Assembly: GCF_903652925.1 (NCBI RefSeq)
Contig: NZ_CAHLAR010000003.1
Coordinates: 124,001 to 188,000 of the forward strand
Source of the DNA: Achromobacter anxifer
GTDB lineage: Bacteria > Pseudomonadota > Gammaproteobacteria > Burkholderiales > Burkholderiaceae_B
Direction of reading: 5' to 3'
DNA: 64,000 nucleotides
This document shows positions 27,314 through 35,438 of this stretch, one piece after another; positions within the stretch are counted from its first letter, which is position 1, and the number at the start of each line of letters is the position of its first letter. The position numbers were made by a program, and so were the translations under genes. Below the pieces are notes generated by a model. It was given only the letters and a program-made list of their open reading frames with translations. It was not told the origin of the DNA and searched no databases.

Positions 27314-28507
27314 ATGAGTACGGCTCCCAAGAAGCAAGAGGCCAAATCGGACGCCAAGCCGGAAGAAAAAGCCGGCTTCAAGCCCAAGAAGTCGGTTGCG
27401 CTGTCCGGCGTCGTCGCCGGCAACACCGCGCTGTGCACGGTCGGCCGCAGCGGCAACGACCTGCACTATCGCGGCTACGACATCCTGGATATCGCCGACG
27501 CCAGCGAATTCGAGGAAATCGCCCACTTGCTCGTCCACGGCAAGCTGCCCAACAAGGCCGAACTCAAGGCCTACAAGGAAAAGCTGCGCAGCCTGCGCGG
27601 CCTGCCCGCCCAGCTGCAAGCCGCGCTGGAAGCCCTGCCGGCCGCCAGCCACCCCATGGACGTGATGCGCACCGCCGTGTCGGTGCTGGGCTGCGTGCTG
27701 CCTGAAAAGGACGACCACAACACCCCGGGCGCGCGCGACATCGCCGACCGCCTGATGGCCAACCTGGGCTCGGCCCTGCTGTACTGGTACCACTACAGCC
27801 ACAACGGCCGCATCATCGACGTGCAAACCGACGACGACAGCATCGGCGGCCACTTCCTGCACCTGCTGCACGGCGAAAAGCCGAGCGACGAGTGGGTCAA
27901 GGCCATGCACATTTCGCTGAACCTGTACGCCGAACACGAGTTCAACGCGTCCACGTTCACGGCCCGCGTCATCGCCGGCACCGGCTCGGACATGTTCTCC
28001 GCCATTTCCGGCGCCATCGGCGCACTGCGCGGCCCCAAGCACGGCGGCGCCAACGAAGTGGCCTTCGACGTGCAGAAGCGCTATGAAACGCCGGACGAGG
28101 CCGAAGCCGACATCCGCCGCCGCGTCGAAGCCAAGGAAGTTATCATCGGCTTTGGCCACCCGGTCTACACCGTCTCCGACCCGCGCAACAAGGTCATCAA
28201 GGAAGTGGCCAAGAAGCTGTCCAAGAAGGCCGGCAGCACCAAGATGTTCGACATCGCCGAACGCTTGGAAACGGTCATGTGGGACATCAAGAAGATGTTC
28301 CCCAACCTGGACTGGTTCTCGGCCGTCAGCTACCACATGATGGGAGTGCCCACCGCCATGTTCACGCCGCTGTTCGTCATCGCGCGCACGGCGGGCTGGT
28401 CGGCCCACATCATCGAGCAGCGCATCGACAACAAGATCATCCGCCCCACCGCCAACTACGTGGGCCCGGAAGACCAGAAGTTCGTGCCGCTGGAAAAGCG
28501 CAAGTAA
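27314..28507 (+). CDS. prpC: 2-methylcitrate synthase
   Basis: Condenses propionyl-CoA with oxaloacetate. The 397 residues follow the citrate-synthase fold, with [28 protein letters not shown] and [19 protein letters not shown], the PrpC variant of the catalytic Asp region. An extra Lys/Ala-rich N-terminal tail of about 27 residues precedes the domain. The ribosome-binding site is AAGGAG. Position between prpB and prpD confirms the role rather than a second gltA. Confidence 0.95.
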   Translation: MSTAPKKQEAKSDAKPEEKAGFKPKKSVALSGVVAGNTALCTVGRSGNDLHYRGYDILDIADASEFEEIAHLLVHGKLPNKAELKAYKEKLRSLRGLPAQLQAALEALPAASHPMDVMRTAVSVLGCVLPEKDDHNTPGARDIADRLMANLGSALLYWYHYSHNGRIIDVQTDDDSIGGHFLHLLHGEKPSDEWVKAMHISLNLYAEHEFNASTFTARVIAGTGSDMFSAISGAIGALRGPKHGGANEVAFDVQKRYETPDEAEADIRRRVEAKEVIIGFGHPVYTVSDPRNKVIKEVAKKLSKKAGSTKMFDIAERLETVMWDIKKMFPNLDWFSAVSYHMMGVPTAMFTPLFVIARTAGWSAHIIEQRIDNKIIRPTANYVGPEDQKFVPLEKRK

Positions 28508-28570
28508 GGCAAGGACGCGGACGAGGGCACGGCATGGCCACCTGTATTCATTTCATGGAGAGGTACCGCT

Positions 28571-30022
28571 ATGTCTGCCCCGATCTCCAACGTCCGTCCC
28601 GAGCCCGACCAGGTCCTGGTCGATATCGCGGACTACGTCCTCAAGTATGAAATCCAGAGCGGCCTGGCGTACGAAACGGCACGCAACTGCCTGATCGACA
28701 CGCTGGGCTGCGGCCTGGAAGCGCTGGAATATCCGGCGTGCAGGAAACTGCTGGGCCCCATCGTGCCCGGCACGACAGTGCCCCAGGGCGCCAAGGTGCC
28801 GGGCACGCAATTCCAGCTGGATCCCGTGCAGGCCGCGTTCAACATCGGCGCGATGATCCGCTGGCTGGACTTCAACGACACTTGGCTGGCCGCCGAATGG
28901 GGCCATCCGTCCGACAACCTGGGCGGCATCCTGGCCACCGCCGACTGGCTGTCCCGCACCGCGGTCGCCGCGGGCAAGCCGCCCCTGCTGATGCGCGACG
29001 TGCTGACCGGCATGATCAAGGCGCATGAGATCCAGGGCTGCATCGCGCTGGAAAACTCCTTCAACAAGGTCGGCCTGGACCACGTCGTGCTGGTCAAGGT
29101 GGCATCCACCGCCGTGGTGGCGCAGATGCTCGGCCTGAGCCGCGACGAAGTGATCAACGCGGTGTCGCTGGCCTGGGTCGACGGCCAGAGCCTGCGGACC
29201 TACCGCCACGCCCCCAACACCGGCAGCAGGAAGAGTTGGGCCGCGGGCGACGCCACCAGCCGCGCCGTGCGCCTGGCGCTGATCGCCAGGACCGGGGAAA
29301 TGGGCTACCCGTCGGTGCTGACGGCCAAGACCTGGGGCTTCTACGACGTCTTGTTCAAGGGCCAGCCGTTTAGGTTCCAGCGCCCCTATGGCAGCTACGT
29401 GATGGAAAACGTGCTGTTCAAGATTTCATTTCCCGCGGAGTTCCACGCCCAGACCGCGGTCGAATGCGCCATGGAACTGCACGGGCAACTGAAGGCCGCG
29501 GGCAGGAGCGCCGACGACATCGCGAAAATCACGATCCGCACGCACGAGGCCTGCATCCGCATCATCGACAAGCAGGGCCCGCTGGCCAACCCGGCCGACC
29601 GCGACCACTGCATCCAGTACATGGTGGCCGTGCCGCTGCTGTTCGGCCGGCTGACGGCGGCCGACTACGAGGACGCGATCGCGCGCGACCCGCGCATCGA
29701 CGCGCTGCGCGACAGGATCGTCTGCGTCGAGGATCCGGCCTACACCCGGGATTATCACGATCCCGACAAGCGCTCGATCGCCAATGCGCTGACGGTCGAA
29801 TTCAAGGACGGCACGCGCCTGGACGAGGTGGTCTGCGAATACCCCATCGGCCACAAGCGCCGGCGCGCCGAAGGCATCCCGCTGCTGGAGGCCAAGTTCC
29901 GCACCAACCTGGCGCGCATGTTCCCGGCCCGCCAACAGGATCGCATCCTGGATGCGTCGCTGGAACAGAAACGGCTGGAAGCGATGCCCGTGCACGAGTA
30001 CGTGGACCTGTATGTGATCTGA
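28571..30022 (+). CDS. prpD: 2-methylcitrate dehydratase
   Basis: MmgE/PrpD-family enzyme of 483 residues, the same length as E. coli PrpD, forming 2-methyl-cis-aconitate. Characteristic stretches include [37 protein letters not shown] and the C-terminal LYVI. GAGAGG precedes the ATG. No acnD, prpF or prpE lies in the operon, so hydration of 2-methyl-cis-aconitate and propionyl-CoA formation depend on genes elsewhere. Confidence 0.95.
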   Translation: MSAPISNVRPEPDQVLVDIADYVLKYEIQSGLAYETARNCLIDTLGCGLEALEYPACRKLLGPIVPGTTVPQGAKVPGTQFQLDPVQAAFNIGAMIRWLDFNDTWLAAEWGHPSDNLGGILATADWLSRTAVAAGKPPLLMRDVLTGMIKAHEIQGCIALENSFNKVGLDHVVLVKVASTAVVAQMLGLSRDEVINAVSLAWVDGQSLRTYRHAPNTGSRKSWAAGDATSRAVRLALIARTGEMGYPSVLTAKTWGFYDVLFKGQPFRFQRPYGSYVMENVLFKISFPAEFHAQTAVECAMELHGQLKAAGRSADDIAKITIRTHEACIRIIDKQGPLANPADRDHCIQYMVAVPLLFGRLTAADYEDAIARDPRIDALRDRIVCVEDPAYTRDYHDPDKRSIANALTVEFKDGTRLDEVVCEYPIGHKRRRAEGIPLLEAKFRTNLARMFPARQQDRILDASLEQKRLEAMPVHEYVDLYVI

Positions 30023-30034
30023 GCCGCAGCCCTC

Positions 30035-30060
30035 GCAAAGCCCCGTCCGCGGGGCTTTGC
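30035..30060 (+). terminator. Hairpin after prpD
   Basis: GCAAAGCCCC and GGGGCTTTGC form a perfect 10-bp stem around a 6-base loop, 12 bp after the prpD stop. The 3' arm contains the only T-run, so it is probably a weak or Rho-assisted terminator. Confidence 0.7.
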
Positions 30061-30122
30061 CTCATGGCCGCCCGGCAGGGTGGCGCAGCTTACAATGCGG
30101 CTTTCCTCGACTGGATCGCGCC

Positions 30123-30551
30123 ATGGCCATGCTTTGGGTCAAGACCTTTCATATCGTCTTTATCGCTTCCTGGTTCGCCGGCCTGTTCTACCTGCCGCGC
30201 ATCTTCGTGAACCTGGCGCAACAATCGGACCCCGCAGTCCAGACCACCCTGCTGGGCATGGCGCGCCGCCTGTACCGCTTCACCACCATCCTGGCCGTGA
30301 TCGCGGTCGTGCTGGGCATGTGGCTGTACATGGGCTACGGCATCGGTGTCGGCCCCGGCAACGGCTGGATGCACGCCAAGCTCTTTTTCGTCGTGCTCAT
30401 CATCGGCTACCATCACGCCTGTGGCTCCATGCTGCGCAAATTCGAACTGGGCAAGAACACCCGTTCGCACAAGTTCTATCGCTGGTTCAACGAAGTTCCC
30501 GTCTTGCTGCTCTTGGTGGTGGTGGCGCTGGTCGTCGTCAAACCCTTCTGA
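30123..30551 (+). CDS. hemJ: Protoporphyrinogen oxidase HemJ (CopD-like membrane protein)
   Basis: A 142-residue protein with four transmembrane helices. VKTFHIVFIASWFAGLFYLP near the N-terminus contains the conserved His, and GNGWMHAKLFFVVLIIGYHH carries the second conserved His/Lys pair of HemJ. HemJ oxidises protoporphyrinogen IX to protoporphyrin IX in heme synthesis in bacteria lacking HemG and HemY. A second ATG two codons later is possible. The RNA methyltransferase gene follows after 36 bp. Confidence 0.88.
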   Translation: MAMLWVKTFHIVFIASWFAGLFYLPRIFVNLAQQSDPAVQTTLLGMARRLYRFTTILAVIAVVLGMWLYMGYGIGVGPGNGWMHAKLFFVVLIIGYHHACGSMLRKFELGKNTRSHKFYRWFNEVPVLLLLVVVALVVVKPF

Positions 30552-30587
30552 TATCCCCCCTACCTTTGCACATTCGCCAGGATTCGT

Positions 30588-32441
30588 ATGTCCGCTGATG
30601 AACAGGACCGCCCGCGCAAGACGCTGACGATCAAGAAAACGGCGCGCGACGCCCATGCCGAGGACGCCCCCAAGCGCACCCGCAGCGGCGCCCGCGCCCG
30701 TCTCGTCGCGCAGCAGGAGCGCGCCAAGGAAAACGTCGAACGCCAGAAGGATCCCGCTGCCTATCAGCGGCGCAAGGAAGAGGAAGCCCGCGGCCCGCGC
30801 GGCGCTGGCCGCGGCCAGGCCGCGCGCGGCCCCTCGGATCGCGCGGCGTCGGACCGGGTCACGTCGGACCGGGCCGCGTCAGGCCGGGCCGCGTCAGGCC
30901 GGACTGGATCGGGGCGGACCGCATCAGACCGGGCCGCGCCAAGCCGTGCTGCATCGAGCCGAACTGCACCAGGCGACAAGCGTCCCGACAGCCAGTACCG
31001 CGACGCCGAACCGGGCAGCCGTTCCGGCCGCACCCCGCAGCGCGCGCCGCGCCTGCGCGACGACCAGTACATCGCTCCGGCCACGCCAGCGGGACGCTTC
31101 TACGACCCCTTCGAGGACGACGGCCCCGCCCCTGAATACCAGGCGGAGCCCGAGCACGAATCGGATTTCGCCCGCGACCGCGACCACGGCCATGGCCACA
31201 GCCAGGAACATGACCGGGACCACGACCGGGATCACGACCGCCGCGAGCCGGCCGTCGAGGTCCGCAGCCGCCGCCCGCGCGAAACTCGCCAGGCGGAAGT
31301 GTTTCCCATCTTCGCCCCCTGCCCGCAGGGGCTGGAAGAAGCGCTGACGGCGGAAATGCAAGCGCTGGGGTTCGAGGACGCCCAGGCCGGCCGCGCCGGC
31401 TGTTCCTTCACCGCCGACTGGGCGGGCGTGCAGCGCGCCAACCTGTATTCGCGCCTGGCGACCCGCATCCTGGTGCAGGTGGCCCATGCCGAGATTTCGC
31501 ACGAAGACGACATCCTCGACCTGGCCCGCGACACCCCTTGGGAACGCTGGTTCGGCGCTGAACAAACCCTGCGCGTGGACACTTCGGCCATCAAGAGCCC
31601 GGTGCAGAGCCTGCAGTACTGCAATCTGCGCGCCAAGGACGGCATCTGCGACCGCTTGCGCGACCTGGAAGGCGAGCGCCCCAGCATCGACACGGTGCGG
31701 CCGGACGCGCGCGTGCACCTGTTCCTGACCGGGCATACGGCCACCCTGTACCTGGACACCTCCGGCGAATCGCTGTTCAAGCGCGGCTGGCGCCTGGACA
31801 AGGGCGAGGCGCCGCTGCGCGAGAACCTGGCCGCCGGCATGCTGGCGCTGGCGGGCTGGGACCCGGCCGCGCCGCTGCTGGATCCGTTCTGCGGATCGGG
31901 CACCATCCTGATCGAGGCCGCCTGGATCGCGCTGGGCGTACCGCCGGGCATCTCGCGTCCGTTCGGCTTCGAACGCCTGCGCGGCCACGACGCCTACCGC
32001 TGGCGCGACCTGAAGGACGACGCCCGTTCGCGCATCCTGCCGCAGCTGGATGCGCCGCTGGTCGGCTACGACCTGGACCCGCGCGCCATCGAGTTTGCCC
32101 GCAACAACGCCGAACGCGCCTGGCTGACGGAAGACTCCATCCGCTTCGAGGTCGGCGACGCCCGCCATGTGACGGCGCCCGCCGACCATGGCTGGATCGT
32201 CACCAACCCACCCTACGGCGAGCGTATGGGGACGGAACAGGACGCCGACCTGTGGCGCGACTGGGCCACCTGCCTGAAGCGCAACTTCGCCGGCTGGCAA
32301 TTGCACGTCATCACCAGCGACCTGACCCTGCCCAACCAGTTGCGCTTGAAGCCCAAGCGCCGCGTGCCGCTACACAACGGCTCGCTGGATTGCCGCCTGT
32401 TCGGTTTCGAGCTGGTCGCCGCCGGCTACCGCGACGCCTGA
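30588..32441 (+). CDS. RlmL-like rRNA (guanine-N2) methyltransferase with disordered N-terminal extension
   Basis: A 617-residue protein. The conserved part starts near residue 240 (EVFPIFAPCPQGLEEAL): a ferredoxin-like/THUMP RNA-binding region, then a Rossmann methyltransferase with DPFCGSGTILIEAA (about 430) and NPPYGER (about 540), the N2-guanine methyltransferase motif. It lacks the second (RlmK) domain of E. coli RlmL and resembles the shorter YpsC-like forms, so the target base is uncertain. Residues 1-235 are low complexity: a basic segment, nine five-residue repeats (S-D/G-R-A-A type), and a His/Asp-rich run of HD and RD dipeptides. This extension looks disordered and poorly conserved. 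Confidence 0.85.
   Translation: MSADEQDRPRKTLTIKKTARDAHAEDAPKRTRSGARARLVAQQERAKENVERQKDPAAYQRRKEEEARGPRGAGRGQAARGPSDRAASDRVTSDRAASGRAASGRTGSGRTASDRAAPSRAASSRTAPGDKRPDSQYRDAEPGSRSGRTPQRAPRLRDDQYIAPATPAGRFYDPFEDDGPAPEYQAEPEHESDFARDRDHGHGHSQEHDRDHDRDHDRREPAVEVRSRRPRETRQAEVFPIFAPCPQGLEEALTAEMQALGFEDAQAGRAGCSFTADWAGVQRANLYSRLATRILVQVAHAEISHEDDILDLARDTPWERWFGAEQTLRVDTSAIKSPVQSLQYCNLRAKDGICDRLRDLEGERPSIDTVRPDARVHLFLTGHTATLYLDTSGESLFKRGWRLDKGEAPLRENLAAGMLALAGWDPAAPLLDPFCGSGTILIEAAWIALGVPPGISRPFGFERLRGHDAYRWRDLKDDARSRILPQLDAPLVGYDLDPRAIEFARNNAERAWLTEDSIRFEVGDARHVTAPADHGWIVTNPPYGERMGTEQDADLWRDWATCLKRNFAGWQLHVITSDLTLPNQLRLKPKRRVPLHNGSLDCRLFGFELVAAGYRDA
30834..30968 (+). repeat. Nine tandem 15-bp repeats inside the methyltransferase gene
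   Basis: The unit is close to TCGGACCGGGCCGCG, coding for Ser-Asp-Arg-Ala-Ala. Nine copies keep the reading frame with substitutions (SDRVT, SGRTG, SGRTA, PSRAA, SSRTA). Because the unit is a multiple of three, slippage changes the length of the linker without breaking the gene. Confidence 0.85.
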
Positions 32442-32623
32442 ACGCGCCGCCACCCCGGGGCGGCTCCGCCCTGGGTAAACCCTGTTCCCCAGCCTTGCGC
32501 CCACCCCTGAATCGCGCGTTGTAAACGCGCCGCAATATGGTGCGCGTATCTTTGCTTATGGTGTCCCCCGGCATCGTTTTTGGGCATCATCGCACCAAGG
32601 TGTTGCCAATCCGCACTGGCCAC

Positions 32624-32652
32624 TTGCACATGTTCAGGGTTAACCCTATAAT
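32624..32652 (+). promoter_or_regulatory. Near-consensus sigma70 promoter of the 62-residue gene
   Basis: TTGCAC, exactly 17 bp, TATAAT. The -10 is perfect and the -35 matches four of six bases. An inverted GGGTTAACCC (32637-32646) lies in the spacer and ATTCGGGTTATCCC follows the -10, so a regulator could bind here. Transcription should start near 32659, about 45 bp before the start codon. The upstream part of this 262-bp gap shows no gene. Confidence 0.75.
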
Positions 32653-32703
32653 TCGGGTTATCCCTAGTAGCTAAACAAACAGTGCAAGCCCGTGGAGGCT
32701 ATT

Positions 32704-32892
32704 GTGATCAACCCGAACAACACCATCCGCCTGACCGACGAACTCGAGCGCCAACTGATGCTCCAGGCTATTGAAGAACAATTCCGTCCGCACCCGATGC
32801 GGGCGTTGGCCGCCGGCCTGCGCAAGCTGGCCCACGGCGTCCGTGCCCTGGCTGGCAAGACGAGCGCCAAGAACGCGCACTCCGCCGCCTGA
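32704..32892 (+). CDS. Small basic protein of unknown function (62 residues)
   Basis: The translation starts MINPNNTIRLTDELERQLML and continues with a basic helix rich in Arg, Lys and Ala; predicted to be soluble and mostly helical. I do not recognise a family. The GTG start has a perfect GGAGG ribosome-binding site 5 bp upstream. The gene has a near-consensus promoter and is closed by two intrinsic terminators in series, so it looks like a strongly expressed single gene. The basic charge would allow nucleic-acid or ribosome binding, but that is only a guess. Confidence 0.7.
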   Translation: MINPNNTIRLTDELERQLMLQAIEEQFRPHPMRALAAGLRKLAHGVRALAGKTSAKNAHSAA

Positions 32893-32931
32893 GCAAGGCC
32901 CAGGCCTCAGGCCTGAACAGTTTTCCCCTTG

Positions 32932-32951
32932 GGGGCTGCACAGCCCCTTTT
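32932..32951 (+). terminator. First terminator of the small gene
   Basis: GGGGCTG, CA, CAGCCCC then TTTT, 39 bp after the stop codon. Confidence 0.7.
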
Positions 32952-32954
32952 AAG

Positions 32955-32982
32955 ACCCACCCTTACCGGTGGGTTTTTTTTT
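32955..32982 (+). terminator. Second terminator of the small gene
   Basis: ACCCACC, six-base loop, GGTGGGT and a run of nine T residues. This is the strongest intrinsic terminator in the window and lies directly behind the first. Confidence 0.93.
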
Positions 32983-33021
32983 GCCTTGGAAGGCCCGGGC
33001 TTTGTCGGATAATAGCGACCC

Positions 33022-33540
33022 ATGACGACCGACGCCCTCCTAGACCAGACCCCCAACCGGCTGCGCCGGTTCGCCTGCATGATGTACGAAGCCGTGCTGC
33101 TGTTCGGCGTGGTGTTCCTGGCGGGCTACCTGCTCGACACCCTTACCCAAAGCAAGAACGCGCTGGAATTACGCTCCGCCCGGCAGGCCTGGCTGTTCTT
33201 CGCGATCGGCGCGTACTTCGTGCTGTGCTGGCGCCGCCGCGGGCAGACCCTGCCCATGAAGACCTGGAACATCCGCCTGGTCGACCGCGACGGCAACACC
33301 CCGTCCACGCCCCGCCTGGTGCTGCGCTATGTGCTGGCCTGGCCCCTGGTGCTGGCCGGCGCAGCCCTGGTCTGGGCCGCGTCCAGCGCCACCGGCTGGG
33401 CGTCGATGGACATGTTCATCGTCGCCGCGCCCTTCAGCATCTTCATCTGGTCCTGGTTCGACCCCGACGGCCAGTTCCTGCACGACCGCATCCTGGGCAC
33501 GCGGCTGCGCAACGCGCCGCGGCACAAAAAGGCCCGATAA
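33022..33540 (+). CDS. RDD-family membrane protein
   Basis: A 172-residue protein with four hydrophobic segments. It starts with an Arg/Asp-containing stretch (NRLRRFACMMYEAVLLFGVV) and ends FDPDGQFLHDRILGTRL, the two conserved Arg/Asp motifs of the RDD family. The roles of RDD proteins are varied and mostly unknown; sodium/proton antiport has been shown for a few. It is separated from the upstream small gene by strong terminators and from the next gene by about 150 bp. Confidence 0.85.
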   Translation: MTTDALLDQTPNRLRRFACMMYEAVLLFGVVFLAGYLLDTLTQSKNALELRSARQAWLFFAIGAYFVLCWRRRGQTLPMKTWNIRLVDRDGNTPSTPRLVLRYVLAWPLVLAGAALVWAASSATGWASMDMFIVAAPFSIFIWSWFDPDGQFLHDRILGTRLRNAPRHKKAR

Positions 33541-33689
33541 CGGCGGATCCGGCGCCAAGGAATAGACGCCGCATACATTCAGCGACAAACAGCAACATCG
33601 TGCGCCGAATTAGCCGCTTGCTTTCAGAAAGTTGAAAGTCGACCGCAAAGACAATGGGGCCCCTTTTTTCAAGACGCCCCGGAACCATC

Positions 33690-34598
33690 ATGCGCGCTTT
33701 CCTTTCCCGTTTTGCGCTGGCCGCCGCCAGCGCCCTGTTCCTGCTCCCCGCCGGCGCCAACGCCCAAAACGCGGCCGCCCAGCAGGAAATCGAAGCGGCC
33801 ACGAAAGCCGCCTTCGCCGCCGCCCAGGAAGGCCCGGCTGACGTCAAGCTGGGCGAGCAGGCGGTCGTTCACCTGCCCGAATCCATGTTCTTCGTGCCGC
33901 GCCTGCAGGCGGACCGCCTGATGGCGGCCTACGGCAACGGCAAGGATCCCTCGCTGCTGGGCGTGGTGATGCCCAAGAGCGACGATGACGACTGGGTCAT
34001 CACCGTCAATTTCGACAAGGCCGGCTACATCAAGGACGACGACGCCAAGAACTGGAACGTCAACGAACTGCTGGACAGCCTGCGCGAAGGCACGGAACAG
34101 TCCAACGAAGAGCGCAAGAAGCGCGGCTTCCCCGAGCTGATCATGGACGGCTGGGTCGAAGCGCCGAAATACGACAGCAATACGCAGCGTCTGGTCTGGT
34201 CGGTCGCCGTCAAGCACAAGGGCGAAAGCGCCACCGAAAACCCCACGGTCAACTACAACACCTACGCGCTGGGCCGCGACGGCTACATCACGCTGGACCT
34301 GATCACGCAGAAGAGCCTGGTGCCGAAGGACAAGACGGCCGTGCTGACCCTGCTGGACAACCTCACCTACGTCGAAGGCAAGCGCTACGCCGACTTCAAC
34401 TCGTCGACCGACAAGGTGGCCGAGTACGGCCTGGCCGCCCTGGTGGCCGGCGTGGCCGCCAAGAAACTGGGCCTGTTCGCCGTGATCGCCGCCTTCCTGG
34501 CCAAGTTCGCCAAGGTCGGCGTGCTGGCCGCGGCGGCGCTGGGCGGCGGCCTGTGGAAGCGCCTGCGCTCCAAGAAGGCCGACCAGCAGCAGTCCTGA
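33690..34598 (+). CDS. DUF2167 exported membrane protein
   Basis: A 302-residue protein with a clear signal peptide (MRAFLSRFALAAASALFLLP, cleavage near ANA-QN), a periplasmic DUF2167 domain (for example VMPKSDDDDWVITVNFDKAGY and YDSNTQRLVWSVAVKHKG) and a C-terminal hydrophobic region of about 45 residues with a Lys-rich tail. The start was placed at the ATG beginning the signal peptide, preceded by GGAA; an earlier in-frame start lacks a signal sequence. Function unknown. The M50 protease gene follows 10 bp later, suggesting that the two act together. Confidence 0.85.
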   Translation: MRAFLSRFALAAASALFLLPAGANAQNAAAQQEIEAATKAAFAAAQEGPADVKLGEQAVVHLPESMFFVPRLQADRLMAAYGNGKDPSLLGVVMPKSDDDDWVITVNFDKAGYIKDDDAKNWNVNELLDSLREGTEQSNEERKKRGFPELIMDGWVEAPKYDSNTQRLVWSVAVKHKGESATENPTVNYNTYALGRDGYITLDLITQKSLVPKDKTAVLTLLDNLTYVEGKRYADFNSSTDKVAEYGLAALVAGVAAKKLGLFAVIAAFLAKFAKVGVLAAAALGGGLWKRLRSKKADQQQS

Positions 34599-34608
34599 TC
34601 GGCAGGCC

Positions 34609-35334
34609 ATGAAGCTGCTCCTGCTGCTGCTGTCGGGCTTCAAGTACCTGAAGTTCGGCAAGCTGCTGGCCACCGGCGGCACCATGCTGCTGTCGGTGGC
34701 GGCCTATGCCTTTATCTTCGGCTGGCGCTACGCCGCCGGATTCGTGCTGTTGCTGCTCATGCATGAGCTGGGGCACTACGTTGCGGCGCGCCAGCGCGGG
34801 CTGGACGTCGGCGCCCCGGTCTTCATTCCCTTTGTCGGCGCCTGGATCCAGCTGAAGGAGCTGCCGCACGACGCGGATACCGAGGCCTACGTGGGCCTGG
34901 GCGGCCCCTTCGCCGGCACGCTGGCGTCGCTGGCCTGCTATTTCGCCGCGCGCGACACGGGCAGCGACCTGCTGCTGGCGTTGTCCTATGCGGGCTTCTT
35001 CATCAACCTGTTCAACCTGATCCCGCTGTCGCCGTTCGACGGCGGACGCATCACGGCCGTGCTGTCCCCCCGCATCTGGCTGGCCGGCGTGCCGATCCTG
35101 GTCGCCCTGTTCTTCTGGCGTCCCAGCCCCATCCTGATCCTGGTGGCGGTGCTGGCCTTTCCCAACGTGCTGCGGGCCTTCCGCTACGACCCCTCGCTGC
35201 CGGAAAACCAGGCCTATTACGGCGTCTCGACGGAAAGCAAGCTGACCTATACCTGCGCCTACCTGGCGCTGGTGTGCATCCTGGCCGTGATGGCCCACGA
35301 CGTGCACGAAATGCTGGCCTCGGTGCGCCGCTGA
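34609..35334 (+). CDS. M50-family site-2-type membrane metalloprotease
   Basis: A 241-residue polytopic protein with the zinc motif LLMHELGHYVAARQRGLD (HExxH in the second hydrophobic helix) and the third ligand in NLFNLIPLSPFDGGRI. It has no PDZ domain, unlike RseP, so it belongs to the small sporulation-factor-IVFB/YwhC-like group. It is co-transcribed with the DUF2167 gene, which may be a substrate or partner (inference). Confidence 0.88.
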   Translation: MKLLLLLLSGFKYLKFGKLLATGGTMLLSVAAYAFIFGWRYAAGFVLLLLMHELGHYVAARQRGLDVGAPVFIPFVGAWIQLKELPHDADTEAYVGLGGPFAGTLASLACYFAARDTGSDLLLALSYAGFFINLFNLIPLSPFDGGRITAVLSPRIWLAGVPILVALFFWRPSPILILVAVLAFPNVLRAFRYDPSLPENQAYYGVSTESKLTYTCAYLALVCILAVMAHDVHEMLASVRR

Positions 35335-35347
35335 ACGGCGGCGCGCG

Positions 35348-35387
35348 CCGTCACAACAGCGTCATGTAACCTTCACGTTCCGGTCAT
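35348..35387 (+). promoter_or_regulatory. Four tandem Pho-box-like repeats
   Basis: Four 7-bp units at an 11-bp period: CCGTCAC, GCGTCAT, CCTTCAC, CGGTCAT, separated by AACA, GTAA and GTTC. The PhoB recognition unit is CTGTCAT plus a 4-bp A/T spacer; the units match it at 5 or 6 of 7 positions. The array ends 51 bp before the preferred start of the metallophosphoesterase gene, as expected for a PhoB-activated promoter. Confidence 0.65.
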
Positions 35388-35438
35388 CGCCGGATGGTTT
35401 CATTCCCAGGCATGAGCACAGCCCCTGGGAACGCTACC

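Noticed and set aside
25148-28408. A 1086-codon open frame spanning mdh, prpB and prpC on the opposite strand
   Set aside because: It covers three well-identified genes and their gaps; composition is that of a codon shadow.
27314-28507. A second citrate synthase rather than methylcitrate synthase
   Set aside because: Position between prpB and prpD and the shorter PrpC-type sequence argue for 2-methylcitrate synthase; gltA is present separately.
35394-35438. Upstream starts for the metallophosphoesterase
   Set aside because: They would place the start within a few bases of the expected transcription start of a Pho-box promoter; the GTG with GGGAA is better.
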